The position numbers and the translations under genes were made by a program. DNA of 64,000 bases from Salegentibacter mishustinae (GTDB taxonomy: Bacteria > Bacteroidota > Bacteroidia > Flavobacteriales > Flavobacteriaceae), in contig NZ_LLKN01000002.1 of NCBI RefSeq assembly GCF_002900095.1, forward strand, positions 1,612,001 through 1,676,000, given 5' to 3'. Below are positions 63,163 to 64,000 of this stretch, piece by piece (the first letter of the stretch is position 1; each line of letters begins with the position of its first letter). Under the pieces are notes generated by a model. The model saw only the letters and a program-made list of their open reading frames with translations, searched no databases and was not told where the DNA came from.

Positions 63163-64000
63163 ATGAAAATTAGTTTAAAGACAGCATTAATCCTGTTTTC
63201 AGGCATTGCTACCATTGGTTTATATACCTCTTGCAACAATGCAAATGGTAAAAACCCAGAGAAAAATAAAGATAAAACCACTAAAATCACCATTTTACAA
63301 ACTGCCGATATTCACGGGCAACTTGATTCTCACCCCGAATTATTTTGGGAAGATGAAGAAATAGTTTTTAAAGAACGTGGTGGCCTGGCGCATATTCAAA
63401 CCCTCTTTGAAGAAGAACGTGCCAAAAACCCAAATACGGTAATTTTGGATGGTGGCGATCTTATCCAGGGAAGTGGCTATGCCGCTCTTTCGGAAGGAAA
63501 AATTTTTCCTGAAATTATAAAGAATATGGATTACGATCTTCTAGTGCCGGGAAATTGGGAAGTAGTCTATGGCAAGAAAGTAATGATGAATGTTCTACAG
63601 GGTTTTGAAACTCCTGTAATTGTTCAGAATATGTTTCACCAGGAAGATAATAAAGAGCTTTTCCCTCCCTACTGGACCAAAGAAATTGAAGGTGTAAAAC
63701 TTGGGTTTATCGGGATAAACGATCCTGATGTTCCTGTAAGGCAAAACCCGATTTTTAGTGAAGGTATTGACTTTAGCGGATTAAACGAGGGCGTAGAAGA
63801 ACTTATTCTGAAAGTAAAAAAGGAAGAGAAAGTTGACGCGCTGTTTTTGGTAACCCATTTTGGGATTTTTAAGCAGGTAGAATTGGCTAACAATCCAATT
63901 GCTAAAGATGTAGATTATATCTTCGGAAACGATACTCACGAACGCGTACGGGAGCCTATTCAAGGGAAATATGCGAAAGTTACCGAACCCGGGGCTTTTG
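63163..64000 (+). CDS. SoxB-like 5'-nucleotidase-family lipoprotein (3' truncated by window end)
   Basis: The 279-plus residue product has a lipobox (GLYTSCNN, Cys24). The metallophosphatase motifs are TADIHGQ near residue 49, GGDLIQGS near residue 103, VPGNWEVVYG, and THFGIF with FGNDTHERV. The form GNWE followed by YG instead of GNHE is the SoxB hallmark in this superfamily. SoxB hydrolyses the sulfate group from SoxY-bound thiosulfate in the periplasm. The rest and other sox genes lie outside the window. A plain 5'-nucleotidase is the alternative. It starts 10 bases after the second DsrE gene. Confidence 0.8.
   Translation, partial: MKISLKTALILFSGIATIGLYTSCNNANGKNPEKNKDKTTKITILQTADIHGQLDSHPELFWEDEEIVFKERGGLAHIQTLFEEERAKNPNTVILDGGDLIQGSGYAALSEGKIFPEIIKNMDYDLLVPGNWEVVYGKKVMMNVLQGFETPVIVQNMFHQEDNKELFPPYWTKEIEGVKLGFIGINDPDVPVRQNPIFSEGIDFSGLNEGVEELILKVKKEEKVDALFLVTHFGIFKQVELANNPIAKDVDYIFGNDTHERVREPIQGKYAKVTEPGAF

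Noticed and set aside
1-64000. tRNA, rRNA, CRISPR array, prophage, transposase
   Set aside because: None seen on reading; no cloverleaf, spaced direct repeats, integrase or IS ends were found, within the limits of reading by eye.

Overview
This AT-rich window looks like chromosomal DNA from a marine-type member of the family Flavobacteriaceae (Bacteroidota). The evidence is a PorX-type PglZ response-regulator end, SusC-like and YfhO proteins, DUF4834- and DUF2520-type genes, a geranylgeranylglycerol-phosphate-type UbiA enzyme, and many promoters with the Bacteroidota -7 box TAnnTTTG, usually 15-40 bases before the start codon. I see no rRNA, tRNA, CRISPR array, prophage or intact insertion sequence. 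Genus is not certain.

Layout. 1-4.8 kb: end of porX, tsaE, two small or unknown genes, alanine dehydrogenase, bcp and nth. 4.8-10.2 kb: a structured repeat, a 50-residue protein, an ECF sigma factor, uvrA and a secreted Ser/Arg-rich protein. 10.2-15.8 kb (minus): flippase, glycosyltransferase, YfhO protein and DUF4834 protein, a surface-glycan group. 17-19.5 kb (minus): a serine-palmitoyltransferase-like acyltransferase and a cysteine-synthase-like enzyme, a plausible sulfonolipid (capnine) pair. 19.7-33 kb: peptidases, YbaB, threonine aldolase, prfB with its programmed frameshift, arsC-like, a TonB-dependent receptor and fumC. 33-41 kb: a large CcsBA cytochrome c biogenesis protein, an operon DUF2520-kdsC-gdx-ubiA-maf, and a U32 peptidase-like protein translationally coupled to a ferredoxin. 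41-48.9 kb: MscS-like channel, PIG-L deacetylase with a tiny membrane protein and a sodium symporter, an oxidoreductase, trxB. 49-64 kb: TRIC-type channel, YeeE/YedE sulfur transporters, a three-gene biotin-dependent acyl-CoA carboxylase, an ETHE1/rhodanese protein, a membrane hydroxylase, a porin-like protein, then DoxX, two DsrE-like proteins and a SoxB-like lipoprotein running off the end.

Two things stand out. First, the palindrome GTAACnnnnGTTAC lies at exactly the same distance (centre 29.5 bases upstream of the -7 box) before four promoters at 50.8, 58.6 and 61.3 kb (the last a divergent pair). Those promoters drive the YeeE/YedE pair, the hydroxylase plus persulfide-dioxygenase/rhodanese pair, the porin, and the DoxX-DsrE-DsrE-SoxB-like operon. 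This looks like one Crp/Fnr-type regulon for handling reduced sulfur, spread over 14 kb, and may be the most novel system here. Second, a dispersed intergenic repeat of about 95-110 bases, built of three hairpins and ending in CTCGATnATCGAGTAAA, occurs in about seven diverged copies, six of them pointing into the next start codon.

Small genes easily missed are recorded: 1158-1304, 4924-5076, 44866-44973 and 51797-51937. Starts were corrected where an upstream ATG-less extension or a -7 box ruled out the longest reading.
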